Counted from the first letter of the stretch, positions 28,150 through 37,355 are shown. The stretch: DNA of 64,000 bases from Amycolatopsis arida (GCF_900115565.1 NZ_FOWW01000005.1:345420-409419), one strand, 5' to 3'. Made by a program: numbers and translations. Notes: generated by a model from the letters alone, not told the origin.

Positions 28150-29112
28150 GTGACCGTCGAGGCGACGACCGAGCGGGTGCTGCGGTTGCTGGCGCTGCTA
28201 CAGCGGCGGCCGTCCTGGACCGCCGCGGAGCTCGCCGCTGAGTTGGGAATCACCGATCGCTCGGTGCGCCGCGACGTGGAGCGGCTGCGCGCGGTCGGCT
28301 ACCCGGTGCACGCCACGGCGGGCGTCGGCGGCGGCTACCAGCTCGGTGCGGGCACCCGCCTGCCGCCGCTGCTCCTCGACGACGAGGAGGCGATCGCGAC
28401 GGCGGTGTCCCTGCGGATGGCGTCGGGGGGCACGGTCGCCGGGGCGGGCGAGGCGGCGCTGCGGGCGCTCGCCAAGCTCGACCAGGTGATGCCGCCCCGG
28501 CTGCGCGCCGAGGTGCGGGCGGTGCACGGCGCCACCGCGACCCTGGTCGGCCCCGGGGTCGAGATCGACGCCGAGCTGCTGGTGACGCTCGCGCGGGCCT
28601 GCCGCGACGCGGTGCGGGTGCGGTTCACCTATGCCGGTCGCGACGACGCCCGGGAGCGCGAGCGCACGGTCGAGCCGGTGCGGATGGTCGCCACCGGCCG
28701 CCGCTGGTACCTGATGGCCTGGGACGTCGACCGCGACGACTGGCGCACCTTCCGGCTGGACCGGATGCGCGAGGTGGTGCCGACGACCTGGCGTTTCCGG
28801 GCGAGGGAGCATCCGGACCCGGTCGACTACGTGCAGCGGTCGGTGACCGAGGCGCCGTACCGGTACCGCGCCCGCGTGCGGCTGCGTGCCCGACCCGAGT
28901 GGGTGCGGGAGCTGGTGCCGCCCCAGGTGGGACGCGTCGAGGACGATCGCGACGGGTGGTGCGTGCTCGTCGCCGGCGGGGAGGACCTGGACTGGCTCGC
29001 CATGCACGTGGCCCGGTTGGGATTCGAGGCGGAGGTGCTGGAGCCTCCGGAGCTGCGGGAGGCCGCCGCCCTGCTCGCCCACCGCCTCGCGGCGATGGCC
29101 GGGACCGGCTGA
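28150..29112 (+). CDS. YafY-type HTH-WYL transcriptional regulator
   Basis: A 320-residue regulator. The N-terminal winged helix (ATTERVLRLLALLQRRPSWT, then TAAELAAELGITDRSVRRDVE) is followed by a WYL domain at about 140-230 with the signature RRWYLMAWDVDRDDWRTFRLD (one residue short of the full stretch) and a C-terminal WCX part. WYL domains sense nucleic acid or nucleotide ligands. GTG 28150 is chosen as the first start giving the helix-turn-helix without a long Arg/Ser lead. It is divergent from dinB-VOC across 61 bases, so a shared operator is likely. Confidence 0.9.
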   Translation: MTVEATTERVLRLLALLQRRPSWTAAELAAELGITDRSVRRDVERLRAVGYPVHATAGVGGGYQLGAGTRLPPLLLDDEEAIATAVSLRMASGGTVAGAGEAALRALAKLDQVMPPRLRAEVRAVHGATATLVGPGVEIDAELLVTLARACRDAVRVRFTYAGRDDARERERTVEPVRMVATGRRWYLMAWDVDRDDWRTFRLDRMREVVPTTWRFRAREHPDPVDYVQRSVTEAPYRYRARVRLRARPEWVRELVPPQVGRVEDDRDGWCVLVAGGEDLDWLAMHVARLGFEAEVLEPPELREAAALLAHRLAAMAGTG

Positions 29113-29120
29113 CCGCCTGC

Positions 29121-29435
29121 TCACACCCCGTGGGGGTCGATCAGGGTGGGCGCGGACGGGACCGGCTTCGGCGGCCAGTGGGCGGGAAGGGCGTGGGTGA
29201 ACACCCGGGCCGGGTGCAGGTCGAGCACGACGCACAGCCGCGTGAACTGGGTCAGCGTCGCGCCGCGGCGGCCGAGCTCGAACCGGCTGAGCTGGCTGGG
29301 GTGCAGCCCGGCGGCGCCGGCCACCACGGCCTGGGCCCGACCCCGGTCGCGGCGCAGGTCGGCGACGGCCGCGCCGAGCAGGACGACGGCGCGGTCGGCA
29401 CACCGCCACTCGGCGGGGTTGGCGGCTGGGTTCAT
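29121..29435 (-). CDS. Small XRE-family helix-turn-helix protein
   Basis: A 104-residue DNA-binding protein with a Cro/C1-type domain: DLRRDRGRAQAVVAGAAGLH, then SQLSRFELGRRGATLTQFTR. The tail is Pro-rich. The ATG at 29435 starts MNPAANPAEW; the frame upstream lies in the neighbour gene. It is the last gene of a three-gene minus-strand group with two tiny zinc-ribbon proteins. Target unknown; such small XRE proteins often regulate their own cassette. Confidence 0.8.
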   Translation of the reverse strand: MNPAANPAEWRCADRAVVLLGAAVADLRRDRGRAQAVVAGAAGLHPSQLSRFELGRRGATLTQFTRLCVVLDLHPARVFTHALPAHWPPKPVPSAPTLIDPHGV

Positions 29436-29446
29436 CGGCAGGGAAC

Positions 29447-29650
29447 TCACGGGCGGTGGGGGCGGGACGGGTCGGTGTGCTCGGGATAGAGGTAGCGGCA
29501 GGTGACGCAGGTCGGCGGGGTGGCCATGCGGGCGTCGTAGGCACCGGGCCAGACCAACCAGCCGCACCCGGTGAGCAGCGCGTCACCCCGCCGCTCCACG
29601 ACCACGTGCCACATCTGCGCGACCGTGCACCACCGTGGCTCGAGCCTCAT
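29447..29650 (-). CDS. Mini zinc-ribbon-like protein, 67 residues (paralog 2)
   Basis: The product has MWHVVVERRGDALLTGCGWL, then a second cysteine pair in PPTCVTCRYLYPEH. The order HVVV...CG...CxxC parallels the protein encoded just upstream, so the two look like diverged tandem duplicates. Its ATG overlaps the upstream stop by 4 bases (ATGA). No known family was recognised; a structural zinc site made from CG and CxxC is likely. Confidence 0.65.
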   Translation of the reverse strand: MRLEPRWCTVAQMWHVVVERRGDALLTGCGWLVWPGAYDARMATPPTCVTCRYLYPEHTDPSRPHRP

Positions 29651-29883
29651 CGCCGGCACGCGGCGCACACCGGGCAGGGGCGCCGGGCCGAGGTGGCGTC
29701 CTCGATCGAGGCGGTGTGCCCCAGCCCGCACCAGGTGCGCAACACCACCCCATCCCGGTTCTGGTGCGCCCACACCACCAGGTGCCGCCGCCCACCGAAC
29801 GCGTAGTACCCCACCCGCGCCGGCACCATCCGATCGTCCACGACCACCGATGGGCCATCGTCAGTACTGTGGCGTTCTGTCAT
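29647..29883 (-). CDS. Mini zinc-ribbon-like protein, 78 residues (paralog 1)
   Basis: It contains HLVVWAHQNRDGVVLRTWCG and ends with RRPCPVCAACRR, giving C-G plus CxxCxxC, a probable zinc site. The N-terminal part has GYYAFGGRRHLVV, suggesting a small beta sheet. It heads the three-gene group (this gene, paralog 2, XRE protein). ATG 29883 is used; the 93-base gap before it must contain the promoter. Function unknown. Confidence 0.65.
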   Translation of the reverse strand: MTERHSTDDGPSVVVDDRMVPARVGYYAFGGRRHLVVWAHQNRDGVVLRTWCGLGHTASIEDATSARRPCPVCAACRR

Positions 29884-29976
29884 GGGGCGAACGCTAGGAG
29901 TGAGACCATCGGGCAGGTAGGACGCTCTGTCCCATTACCCGATCGGAGCCTTTTTCGTGCCGCGTCTACTGGAACG

Positions 29977-31179
29977 TCACGCCGAGGCCGTCACTCCAAG
30001 GCGCAGCGCGAGGTCCCGAAGCGGGGTGCTCACCCTTCGTTCGGTCTCGACCAACTCGGCGACGATCTGCCGGGGCAGCGACTGGTACTTGATCCAGTCG
30101 GGCGCGAGCTGCTCCGCGGTGAGCACGGTGTTCAGTGCCTTGTCGTGCTGCCCGAGCCGCAGGTGCGCCAGCGCGAGGTCGGCGAGGTGGCGCGCCCGGG
30201 TGGCCACCGGAAGCGCCGCGTCCCGCGGCAGCCGCTCGGCCGCGGACAGCGCGTCGGGAAAGTTGTCCTGCACCACGTGCACGTCCACCGCCAGCATGGC
30301 GACCTTCGCCGGCCCGAACGTTGACTGGTGGTCGGACCGCTCGTAGCCCAACCGGTCGGCCGTCTCGCCGGCGACGTCGAGCAGGTCCGCCGCCGCCGCA
30401 CCCTTGCGGGCACGGGCGGCCGCCGTCGCGCCGGTGATCGCCAGCAAGCCGTACACCGCGAGCCGGGAGTCGTCCGCGGCTCCGTGCGGCTCGACCTCGC
30501 CCGCCGCGACGGTGCACACCCGTTCGGACTCCGCGTACCTGCCCTGAACGAGGAGCTGCCACGCGACCGAGACGCGCAGCGCGGCGTACAGCAACGGGTC
30601 GTCGCCGGATCGGGCCATCCGCAACGCCTCGCGGAGGGCCAACCACGCGGCGTCCAGATGTCCGAGATGGACGAGGGTGTCGCCGGCGGCCTGGTAGCCG
30701 CGGGCGAGGGCGTACGCGGCCTGGCTTCGCCGCTCGGCCGGCGCTTCCCGGTAGGTGGCCCGCAACCGGGGCAGCGCGGTGGGCAGTAGCTCGCTCAACA
30801 GCTCGTAGCGGCCCGCCCAGTAGGCACCCCACAGGTATCCGACGGAGCGCTCCGCCTCGTCCAGGGTCAGGGGCTCGTCGTCGACCGGGAGGTCGACGAG
30901 ATCGTCGACCGGCGTGAGAGCGCGCCGAACGGCCACGACCCCGGCGTCCGACCTCGCGGTCGGTAGCGCCGCGGGCTTGCCGAGGAGGTCGGCGACCGTC
31001 ACGTCGAGCGCCCTGGCGATGCGTTGCAGGCTGCCGATGCTCGCCGTGTGCCGTAAGCCCTGTTCGAGCTTGCGGATCAGGCTCACATCGACCTGGGCGG
31101 CGTCCGCCAGCTGCTGCTGGGTCATCAGCTTGCCGCGAAGCTGCCGGATTCGCGCACCCAGGTTCGTCCGATCGTCCAT
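29977..31179 (-). CDS. XRE-family regulator with TPR-like sensor domain
   Basis: A 400-residue protein. The N-terminal Cro/C1 helix-turn-helix is at about 8-66 (IRQLRGKLMTQQQLADAA, then VDVSLIRKLEQGLRHTA). The rest (about 110-395) consists of TPR-like helical hairpins (YALARGYQAAGDTLVHLGHL, ALAHLRLGQHDKALNTVL). This layout is common in actinomycete regulators that respond to peptides or partner proteins, such as those tied to secondary metabolism. ATG 31179. It stands alone upstream of the three-gene zinc-ribbon/XRE group on the same strand and may control it. Confidence 0.88.
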   Translation of the reverse strand: MDDRTNLGARIRQLRGKLMTQQQLADAAQVDVSLIRKLEQGLRHTASIGSLQRIARALDVTVADLLGKPAALPTARSDAGVVAVRRALTPVDDLVDLPVDDEPLTLDEAERSVGYLWGAYWAGRYELLSELLPTALPRLRATYREAPAERRSQAAYALARGYQAAGDTLVHLGHLDAAWLALREALRMARSGDDPLLYAALRVSVAWQLLVQGRYAESERVCTVAAGEVEPHGAADDSRLAVYGLLAITGATAAARARKGAAAADLLDVAGETADRLGYERSDHQSTFGPAKVAMLAVDVHVVQDNFPDALSAAERLPRDAALPVATRARHLADLALAHLRLGQHDKALNTVLTAEQLAPDWIKYQSLPRQIVAELVETERRVSTPLRDLALRLGVTASA

Positions 31180-31255
31180 GACGCCAGCCCTGCCTGTCCG
31201 GTGACGACGTACTCCCTTAGCGTAGCCGGTTGTCGGCGGGGACAGCGCCAGGTCG

Positions 31256-31585
31256 CTAGTCGGTCCCTTGCTTGGTGGTTTCCACCAGCCAGCGCAGGTA
31301 CCCCGAGGCCCCGGCGGCGATCTTCACCGCGGTGACCTCCGGGTTGGTCCAGGGATGCTCGGCGATCAGGTGGGCCTCCAACTCCGCGTACCGTTCGCTG
31401 GTGGTCCTGAACGTCGCGATCCACTCCTCGCCATTGCCTTCCTCGCCGAGGTGCCAGAAGTAGCTGGTCACCGGGCCATGCACCTGCGCGGTGGCGGCCA
31501 GCTTGGCACGCACGGCCGAGGCCGCGAGCATCGCGGCGGCCGCGCGGTCAGGAGTTGTCGTGGTTACCACGAGGTGATCGACCAT
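31256..31585 (-). CDS. cutA: CutA1 divalent-cation tolerance protein
   Basis: A 109-residue trimeric CutA1-fold protein, normal length. It has LVVTTTTPDRAAAAMLAASA, the YFWHLGEEG strand region and the C-terminal EHPWTNPEVTAVKIAAG signature (EHP-Y/W is conserved). The ATG at 31585 gives the compact family start. It follows tsaD by 57 bases on the same strand and is probably the end of the tsaB-rimI-tsaD operon. The cellular role of CutA in bacteria is unclear, with copper tolerance reported in E. coli. Confidence 0.9.
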   Translation of the reverse strand: MVDHLVVTTTTPDRAAAAMLAASAVRAKLAATAQVHGPVTSYFWHLGEEGNGEEWIATFRTTSERYAELEAHLIAEHPWTNPEVTAVKIAAGASGYLRWLVETTKQGTD

Positions 31586-31642
31586 GCGGCGAGGGTACCG
31601 CTGCGATCGCGACGGCCGGAGCCGCAAGTGTTCGAGCCAACG

Positions 31643-32689
31643 CTAGACGGTCACCGTCTCCACCGGGAGTGCCGGGTGGGCGGAGATGTCCAAACCGGAC
31701 GGTTTCGCGCCGGAGGCCAGAACATGGGCACCCAGCGCGGCGATCATCGCGCCGTTGTCGGTGCACAGTCGCGGGCGCGGCACGCGCAGCTCGATCCCCG
31801 CCTCCGCGCAGCGCTGCGCGGCCAGCGCGGACAGCCGCGAGTTCGCCGCGACCCCACCGGAGATCACCAGCGTGCCGATGCCCAACTCGGTGGCCGCGCG
31901 GACCGCCTTCGCGGTCAGCACGTCGGCCACCGCCTCCTGGAACGACGCCGCCACGTCGGCCACCGGGACCTCCTCGCCGCGCCGCTCGGCCGCCTCGACC
32001 CACCGCGCCACCGCGGTTTTCAGCCCGGAGAACGAGAAGTCGAACTTCGGGTCCCGCGGCCCGGTCATCCCGCGCGGGAAGTCGATCGCGGCCGGATCAC
32101 CCTCCCTGGCCGCCCTGTCGATCGGTGGGCCGCCGGGGTAGGGCAACCCCAGCACCCTGGCCACCTTGTCGTAGGCCTCCCCCGCCGCGTCGTCCACGGT
32201 AGAGCCCAGCTCGGTGATCCCCCCGGCGACGTCGTCCACCCGCAACAGCTGGGTGTGCCCGCCGGAGACCAGCAGCGCCAGGCACGGCGAAGGGAGCGGT
32301 CCGTGCTGCAGGGTGTCCACCGCGATGTGCCCCGCGAGGTGGTTCACCCCGTAGAGCGGCACGTCCAGCGACGCCGCGTACGCCTTCGCCGCGGCCACCC
32401 CCACCAGCAGCGCGCCGGCCAGCCCCGGTCCCGCCGTCACCGCGATCGCGTCCACATCGGACAGCTCGAGCCCGGCCGCGGCGAACGCGCGGTTCGCGGT
32501 GGGCACCATGGCCTCCAGGTGCGCCCTGCTGGCCACCTCGGGCACCACCCCGCCGAACCGGGCGTGCTGCTCGACGCTGGAGGCGACCTCGTCGGCCAAC
32601 AGCTCCACCGTTCCGTCGTCGTGCAGCCGCACCAGCCCGACACCGGTCTCGTCACACGAGCTCTCGATGCCCATGACGATCCGCGACAT
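31643..32689 (-). CDS. tsaD: tRNA N6-adenosine threonylcarbamoyltransferase TsaD
   Basis: Transfers the threonylcarbamoyl group to A37 of ANN-decoding tRNAs (t6A). 348 residues of the ASKHA fold: [14 protein letters not shown] at the start, the metal-binding HLAGH and a second HTQLL histidine region, and the nucleotide-binding [11 protein letters not shown] near 265. ATG 32689 overlaps the rimI stop by one base (TGATG). It belongs with TsaB and TsaE, whose genes lie in the same block, separated by matB and its partner. Confidence 0.96.
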   Translation of the reverse strand: MSRIVMGIESSCDETGVGLVRLHDDGTVELLADEVASSVEQHARFGGVVPEVASRAHLEAMVPTANRAFAAAGLELSDVDAIAVTAGPGLAGALLVGVAAAKAYAASLDVPLYGVNHLAGHIAVDTLQHGPLPSPCLALLVSGGHTQLLRVDDVAGGITELGSTVDDAAGEAYDKVARVLGLPYPGGPPIDRAAREGDPAAIDFPRGMTGPRDPKFDFSFSGLKTAVARWVEAAERRGEEVPVADVAASFQEAVADVLTAKAVRAATELGIGTLVISGGVAANSRLSALAAQRCAEAGIELRVPRPRLCTDNGAMIAALGAHVLASGAKPSGLDISAHPALPVETVTV

Positions 32690-33198
32690 CAGCCCGCCTC
32701 CTCCCGCTCGGCCCGGGACGCGTCCGGAGCCTCCGCGCCACCGAGCGGTGGCCGGCACATCGTGTAGGCGTCCGCGCCGGACGGCCGGTAGTACCGCCGG
32801 CGCACCCCGACCCGGTCGAAGCCGTGCCGCTCGTACAGCCGGATCGCCCGCTCGTTGTCCGTGCGCACCTCCAGGAACACCGGCGCGCGCAGCTCGTCGG
32901 CCCTGGCCAGCAGCGCGCGCAGCAGCAGCGTGCCGACGCCCCTTCCCTGGAACTCCGGGTCGACGCCGATGGTGTGCACGCTGGTCTCCCAGTCCCCCTG
33001 CCGCCCGGCGATCGCCAACCCGGCGTACCCGGCGAGCGCGCCGTCCTCGGTGACCGCGGCGACGTAGTGCCCGCCGGCGTCCAGCTCCGACCGGAACGCC
33101 GACGCGCTCCACGGACCGTCACCGACGAACAGGATCCGCTCGATCTCGACGCACCGCGGGATGTGCGCGCGGCGCAGCGGTTCCAGGGTCACCGTCAT
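32689..33198 (-). CDS. rimI: Ribosomal protein S18-alanine N-acetyltransferase-like (RimI)
   Basis: A 169-residue GNAT acetyltransferase. The acetyl-CoA loop is [16 protein letters not shown] and the C-terminal half has [20 protein letters not shown]. In E. coli RimI acetylates the N-terminus of S18; in actinobacteria its substrate range appears broader. It is packed between tsaB (4-base overlap) and tsaD (1-base overlap), as in M. tuberculosis. ATG 33198; the frame continues upstream only inside tsaB. Confidence 0.93.
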   Translation of the reverse strand: MTVTLEPLRRAHIPRCVEIERILFVGDGPWSASAFRSELDAGGHYVAAVTEDGALAGYAGLAIAGRQGDWETSVHTIGVDPEFQGRGVGTLLLRALLARADELRAPVFLEVRTDNERAIRLYERHGFDRVGVRRRYYRPSGADAYTMCRPPLGGAEAPDASRAEREEAG

Positions 33199-33863
33199 GC
33201 CGTGCTCACCCGCTTCGGGCGGCCGGGCTCCCGCGCGTCGGGCCGGCGCAGGTAGCGCGGGGTCAGCGGGGCCGGCTCGGCGCCGGCGAGCAGCTCGGGT
33301 GCCGCCGCCGCGACCAGGCCCGCCACGCCCGGATACGCCGGGCCGACGACGCGGGCGTCGAGCACGTCGCGGTACAGCTCGGCGCCGTGCCCGGCGGCGG
33401 GGCGCCCGGTCGCGCGTGCCGCAAGCTCCGCCGGCGGTGCCACGTGCGGGCCGTCCGTGCGGGTGCCGCTGGCGTCGTAGGCCGCCCAGTACACCTCGCG
33501 CCGGCGGGCGTCGGTGATCACGAGGAACGGCTCGCCGGTGTCCACCTCGGCGGCGATGCCGTCGAGGCTGCAGACCGGGTGGGCGGGGATGCCGAGGGCG
33601 TGCGCGAGCGCGGCGGCGGTGACCATCCCGGCGCGCAGGCCGGTGTACGGGCCGGGGCCGCTGCCGCACACGACCGCGGCGAGCTCCCGCGGCGTCACCC
33701 CGGCGTCCCTGGTCGCCTCGAGCACGTGCGGGGTGAGGAGCTCCCCGTGGGCCCGGGGGTCCACCGTGACCCGGGTGCCGAGCACGGTCGTCCCGGCGCG
33801 CTCCAGGGCGACGACCCCCGTGGTGACCGCGGGGGTCGCGGTGTCGATGGCGAGAACCAGCAC
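33195..33863 (-). CDS. tsaB: tRNA threonylcarbamoyladenosine biosynthesis protein TsaB
   Basis: A 222-residue ASKHA-fold partner that stabilises TsaD in the t6A complex. N-terminal LVLAIDTATPAVTTGV and the GPGPYTGLRAGMVTA motif are characteristic. It is the first gene of tsaB-rimI-tsaD-cutA, with rimI overlapping by 4 bases. The start lies 151 bases from the divergent matB gene, so both promoters must be in that gap. Confidence 0.94.
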   Translation of the reverse strand: MLVLAIDTATPAVTTGVVALERAGTTVLGTRVTVDPRAHGELLTPHVLEATRDAGVTPRELAAVVCGSGPGPYTGLRAGMVTAAALAHALGIPAHPVCSLDGIAAEVDTGEPFLVITDARRREVYWAAYDASGTRTDGPHVAPPAELAARATGRPAAGHGAELYRDVLDARVVGPAYPGVAGLVAAAAPELLAGAEPAPLTPRYLRRPDAREPGRPKRVSTA

Positions 33864-34014
33864 CCGTCGAGCGTACGACCACGCCGAACGCGCCTCGCGC
33901 CAACCTCACCCGAAGCCCCGAGCCCCGGCGCGCCCCGTGCGACCGGGGTGGCCTCGGGCACGCGGGGCGGCATCATGGTGGGCGGATCGACGGACGTCAC
34001 GGCTTGGAGGTCGG

Positions 34015-35481
34015 GTGGACGTGCTGCTGCCGGCATTGACGGACCCCGCGGCGGCGGAGCGGACCGCGCTGCGCGTCACCTCGCCGAACGCGGGCGAGGT
34101 GACGCTGAGCTACCGGGAGCTGGCCGCGGCCGCCGGCCGGCTCGCCTCCGCGCTCGCCGGGACGCCGCCCCGGGTGGCGGTGTGGGCGACCCCGACCGCG
34201 GAGACCGCCGTCGCGGTGGTGGCCGCGTTGCTGGCCGGCGTGCCCGCGGTGCCGGTCAATCCGAGGATCGGCGAGCGCGAGCTGGCGCACATCGTCGCCG
34301 ACAGCGCGCCGGCCAGCGTCCTCGCCGCGCCCGGCGCCGAGCTGCCGCCGGCGCTGGCCGAGCTGCCGCGCACCGACGTCGCGCTCACCGGCGACGTCGC
34401 CGCGCCGCTCCCGGAGCCGGACGCCGAGGTCCCCGCGCTGGTCGTCTACACCTCGGGCACCACCGGCCCGCCGAAGGGCGTCGTGCTGCCCCGCCGGGCG
34501 ATCGCCAGCACGCTCGACGCCCTCGCCGACGCGTGGCGGTGGACCGCCGACGACGTCCTCGTGCACGCCCTTCCACTGTTTCACGTGCACGGCCTCGTGC
34601 TCGGCATCCTCGGCCCGCTGCGCCGCGGCGGCACGGTGCGCCACCTCGGCCGGTTCGCCACCGGCGCGCTCGCCGCCGCGCTGCGGGACGGCGGCACGAT
34701 GGTGTTCGGGGTGCCCACGATGTACCACCGAATCGCCGACGAGCTCGGCACCGACCCCGAGCTCGCCACGGCGCTGGCCGGCGCGCGGCTGCTGGTGTCC
34801 GGGTCGGCGGCGCTGCCGGTGGCCGACCACCAGCGGATCACCGCGGCCACCGGGCAGCGCGTCGTGGAGCGGTACGGGATGACCGAGACGCTGATGAACA
34901 CCAGCGTGCGGGTCGACGGCCCGCCCCGGCCGGGCACGGTCGGCGTCCCGCTGCCCGGCGTGGAGCTCCGGCTGGTGGACGACGCCGGTCACCCGATCGA
35001 GGCGTCCGACGGGGAGACGGTCGGCGAGGTCCAGGTGCGCGGGCCGAACCTGTTCACCGAGTACCTCAACCGGCCGGACGCCACCGCCGCCGCGTTCACC
35101 GGCGGCTGGTTCCGCACCGGCGACATGGCGGTCCGCGAGCCCGACGGCGCGCTGCGGCTCGTCGGCCGCAGGGCCACCGACCTGATCAAGAGCGGCGGCT
35201 ACAAGATCGGCGCCGGCGAGATCGAGAACGCGTTGCTGGAGCACCCGGCGGTCGCCGAGGCGGCGGTGACCGGCGAGCCGGACCCGGACCTCGGTGAGCG
35301 GATCGTGGCCTGGGTGGTGCCCGCCGGGCCGCGGCCGGACGAGGCGGAGCTGGTCGACCACGTCGCGCGGCTGCTGGCGCCGCACAAGCGTCCCCGCGTG
35401 GTGCGCTTCCTCGACGCGCTGCCCCGCAACGACATGGGCAAGGTGCTGAAGCGGGCCTTGGACGGTCGACAGCATGGGTGA
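34015..35481 (+). CDS. matB: Malonyl-CoA (methylmalonyl-CoA) synthetase, MatB type
   Basis: ATP-dependent ligation of malonate or methylmalonate to CoA, a route to polyketide and fatty-acid extender units. 488 residues of the acyl-adenylate superfamily: AMP-binding TSGTTGPPKGV, core RYGMTETLMNT, and the C-terminal lysine in RNDMGKVLKRAL. The sequence is very close to the Streptomyces coelicolor MatB that I remember, throughout its length. GTG 34015 follows GGAGG. It is coupled to the next gene by an 8-base overlap. The pair is inserted, on the opposite strand, between tsaB and tsaE. Confidence 0.9.
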   Translation: MDVLLPALTDPAAAERTALRVTSPNAGEVTLSYRELAAAAGRLASALAGTPPRVAVWATPTAETAVAVVAALLAGVPAVPVNPRIGERELAHIVADSAPASVLAAPGAELPPALAELPRTDVALTGDVAAPLPEPDAEVPALVVYTSGTTGPPKGVVLPRRAIASTLDALADAWRWTADDVLVHALPLFHVHGLVLGILGPLRRGGTVRHLGRFATGALAAALRDGGTMVFGVPTMYHRIADELGTDPELATALAGARLLVSGSAALPVADHQRITAATGQRVVERYGMTETLMNTSVRVDGPPRPGTVGVPLPGVELRLVDDAGHPIEASDGETVGEVQVRGPNLFTEYLNRPDATAAAFTGGWFRTGDMAVREPDGALRLVGRRATDLIKSGGYKIGAGEIENALLEHPAVAEAAVTGEPDPDLGERIVAWVVPAGPRPDEAELVDHVARLLAPHKRPRVVRFLDALPRNDMGKVLKRALDGRQHG

Positions 35482-36820
35482 GTCGGCCCGGGCGCTGCTC
35501 GACCGGGTGAGCGCCGGGTTCACCGAGCTCGCCGCGGACCTTCCCGACGAGTCCGGGGTGGACGGTCCGATCGGCTGGACGGGGTACGGCGAGGCCAGGG
35601 CGCGGGCGCGGGCCCGCACCGGCGAGCGGGAGTCGGTGGTCTGCGGCACCGGCCTCGTCGGCGGAGCGCCCGCGGTGCTGGTGGCGTTCGAGTTCGGCTT
35701 TCTCGGCGGCTCGCTCGGTGGTGCCACCGGAGCCAGGATCGCGGCCGCGTTCGCCAGGGCGCGGGAGCTGCGCCGGCCGCTGGTCGCGCTGGTCGCCACC
35801 GGTGGCAGCCGGATGCAGGAGGGCATGCGGGCGCTGTCCCAGCTGCAGCGGATCGCGGCGGAGAGCGCCCGGAACCGGGAGCTCGGCCTGCCGCTGGTCG
35901 CCGTGCTGCGCGACCCGACCACCGGGGGCGGGTGGGCCACCCTCGGCGCGGGCGCCGACGTGACGCTGGCGGTGGCCGGCGCGCAGGTCGGGTTCGCCGG
36001 GTCGCGGGTGCGGCCGCCGGGCGACCATGCCGCGTACACCGCGGAGAGCCAGCTCGCACACGGCCACGCCGACCGGGTGCTGGCGCCGGCGGAGGTGCCG
36101 GACGTGCTGGGCCGGTGGGTGCGGCTGCTCGGCACGCCGAGCACGGAGCCCGCCCCGCCGCCGGCGGCGCTGCGCCCGGTGGAGGCCCCGGCGACCGGCT
36201 GGGCGGCGGTGCGGGCGGCCCGCGTCAGGCACAGCGGAGCCGGGACCCGCGCCGACGCCTACCTGGACGCGTACTTCGCGTGGCGGGAGGACATCAGCGG
36301 CGACCGGTGCGGTGGCGTCGACACCGGGGTGCGCTGCGGGTTCGGCTGGCGGGCAGGACGCGCGGTGGCGTACGCGGCGCAGTGCGGCACGCCGACGGCA
36401 CCGGCCGGCTTCCGTGCCGCGGCGCGGCTGGTCCGGCTCGCCGACCGACTCGGCATCCCGGTGCTCACCCTGGTGGACACCCCGGGCGCGGCCAACGACG
36501 CGGCGGCCGAGCGGGCCGGGGTCGGGCCGGCGATCGCCGAGCTGTTCGGCGCGGTGGCGGCGGCGCGGGTGCCGGTGACCACCCTGGTCATCGGCGAGGG
36601 CGGCTCGGGTGGCGCGCTCGCCTTCGCCGCGCCGGGACGCACCTGGGTGACCCCGGACAGCTACTTCTCGGTGACCTCGCCGGAGGCCGCCGCCGCGATC
36701 CTCAAGCGCCCGCCCGAGCAGGTGCCCGCGGTGGCCGACCAGCTCCGGCTACGCCCCCAGGACCTCGTCGACCTCGACATCGCCCGCGGCATCGTCACCC
36801 CGGTCCCACCACCCGGCTGA
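35474..36820 (+). CDS. Single-chain carboxyltransferase (fused beta/alpha CT domains)
   Basis: A 448-residue protein with two crotonase-like carboxyltransferase halves: N-terminal (about 1-225, with GGSLGGATGARIAAAFARA and GGSRMQEGMRALSQL) and C-terminal (about 250-448, with TLVDTPGAANDAAAERAG, GEGGSGGALAF and SVTSPEAAAAIL). They correspond to AccD and AccA of acetyl-CoA carboxylase or to the MdcD/MdcE halves of malonate decarboxylase. There is no zinc ribbon at the N-terminus. As it is translationally coupled to matB, it may carboxylate or decarboxylate a malonyl-type thioester. No biotin carrier or biotin carboxylase is nearby. Confidence 0.82.
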   Translation: MGESARALLDRVSAGFTELAADLPDESGVDGPIGWTGYGEARARARARTGERESVVCGTGLVGGAPAVLVAFEFGFLGGSLGGATGARIAAAFARARELRRPLVALVATGGSRMQEGMRALSQLQRIAAESARNRELGLPLVAVLRDPTTGGGWATLGAGADVTLAVAGAQVGFAGSRVRPPGDHAAYTAESQLAHGHADRVLAPAEVPDVLGRWVRLLGTPSTEPAPPPAALRPVEAPATGWAAVRAARVRHSGAGTRADAYLDAYFAWREDISGDRCGGVDTGVRCGFGWRAGRAVAYAAQCGTPTAPAGFRAAARLVRLADRLGIPVLTLVDTPGAANDAAAERAGVGPAIAELFGAVAAARVPVTTLVIGEGGSGGALAFAAPGRTWVTPDSYFSVTSPEAAAAILKRPPEQVPAVADQLRLRPQDLVDLDIARGIVTPVPPPG

Positions 36821-36836
36821 AACGCCGCCGGCGCGG

Positions 36837-37355
36837 TCAGCCGGCGAGGCGGGTGGCCGGTAGGCGGTCGGTCCAGCAGCCGGACGGTTCGAGGTCGACC
36901 ACGCGCACGTCGTCCGGAAGGCGGTCCAGCCGGACCACCAGGTGGTCGGCCGAGAGGCGCTCGGCGATGCCCTCCCCCCACTCGACCACCACGGCCGAGC
37001 GGTCCAGGTCCGCGTCCAGGTCGAGGTCGTCGAGCTGGGCGAGGTCGCCGCCGAGCCGGTAGGCGTCGACGTGCACCAGCGGCACCGGGTCCGGGCGCTC
37101 CGCGGTGGTCGGCCCCGCCGGGTGCACCCTGGCCAGCACGAACGTGGGCGAGCTGACCCGCCCGGACACCCCGAGCCCCTCGGCGATGCCGCGGGTCATC
37201 GTGGTCTTGCCCGCGCCGAGCGGCCCGGCCAGCAGCACCAGGTCCTCGGCCCGCAGCAGCCGGCCGAGCTCCCGGCCGAACGCCACGGTGTCCTCGGCCG
37301 TCGGCAGTCGTCGGCTCACCTCCGCCACCACCTCGCCCATCCTCGTCGCCGCCAT
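36837..37355 (-). CDS. tsaE: tRNA threonylcarbamoyladenosine biosynthesis ATPase TsaE
   Basis: A 172-residue P-loop ATPase that resets the TsaB-TsaD complex. The Walker A motif is GPLGAGKTTMTRG; SSPTFVLARVH and HVDAYRLGG follow, with WGEGIAERL near the end as in the family. ATG 37355 overlaps the upstream hydrolase by 40 bases; ATG 37340 (MGEVVAEVS) would overlap by 25. It is the last gene of alr-hydrolase-tsaE and faces the convergent carboxyltransferase gene 16 bases away. Confidence 0.94.
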   Translation of the reverse strand: MAATRMGEVVAEVSRRLPTAEDTVAFGRELGRLLRAEDLVLLAGPLGAGKTTMTRGIAEGLGVSGRVSSPTFVLARVHPAGPTTAERPDPVPLVHVDAYRLGGDLAQLDDLDLDADLDRSAVVVEWGEGIAERLSADHLVVRLDRLPDDVRVVDLEPSGCWTDRLPATRLAG

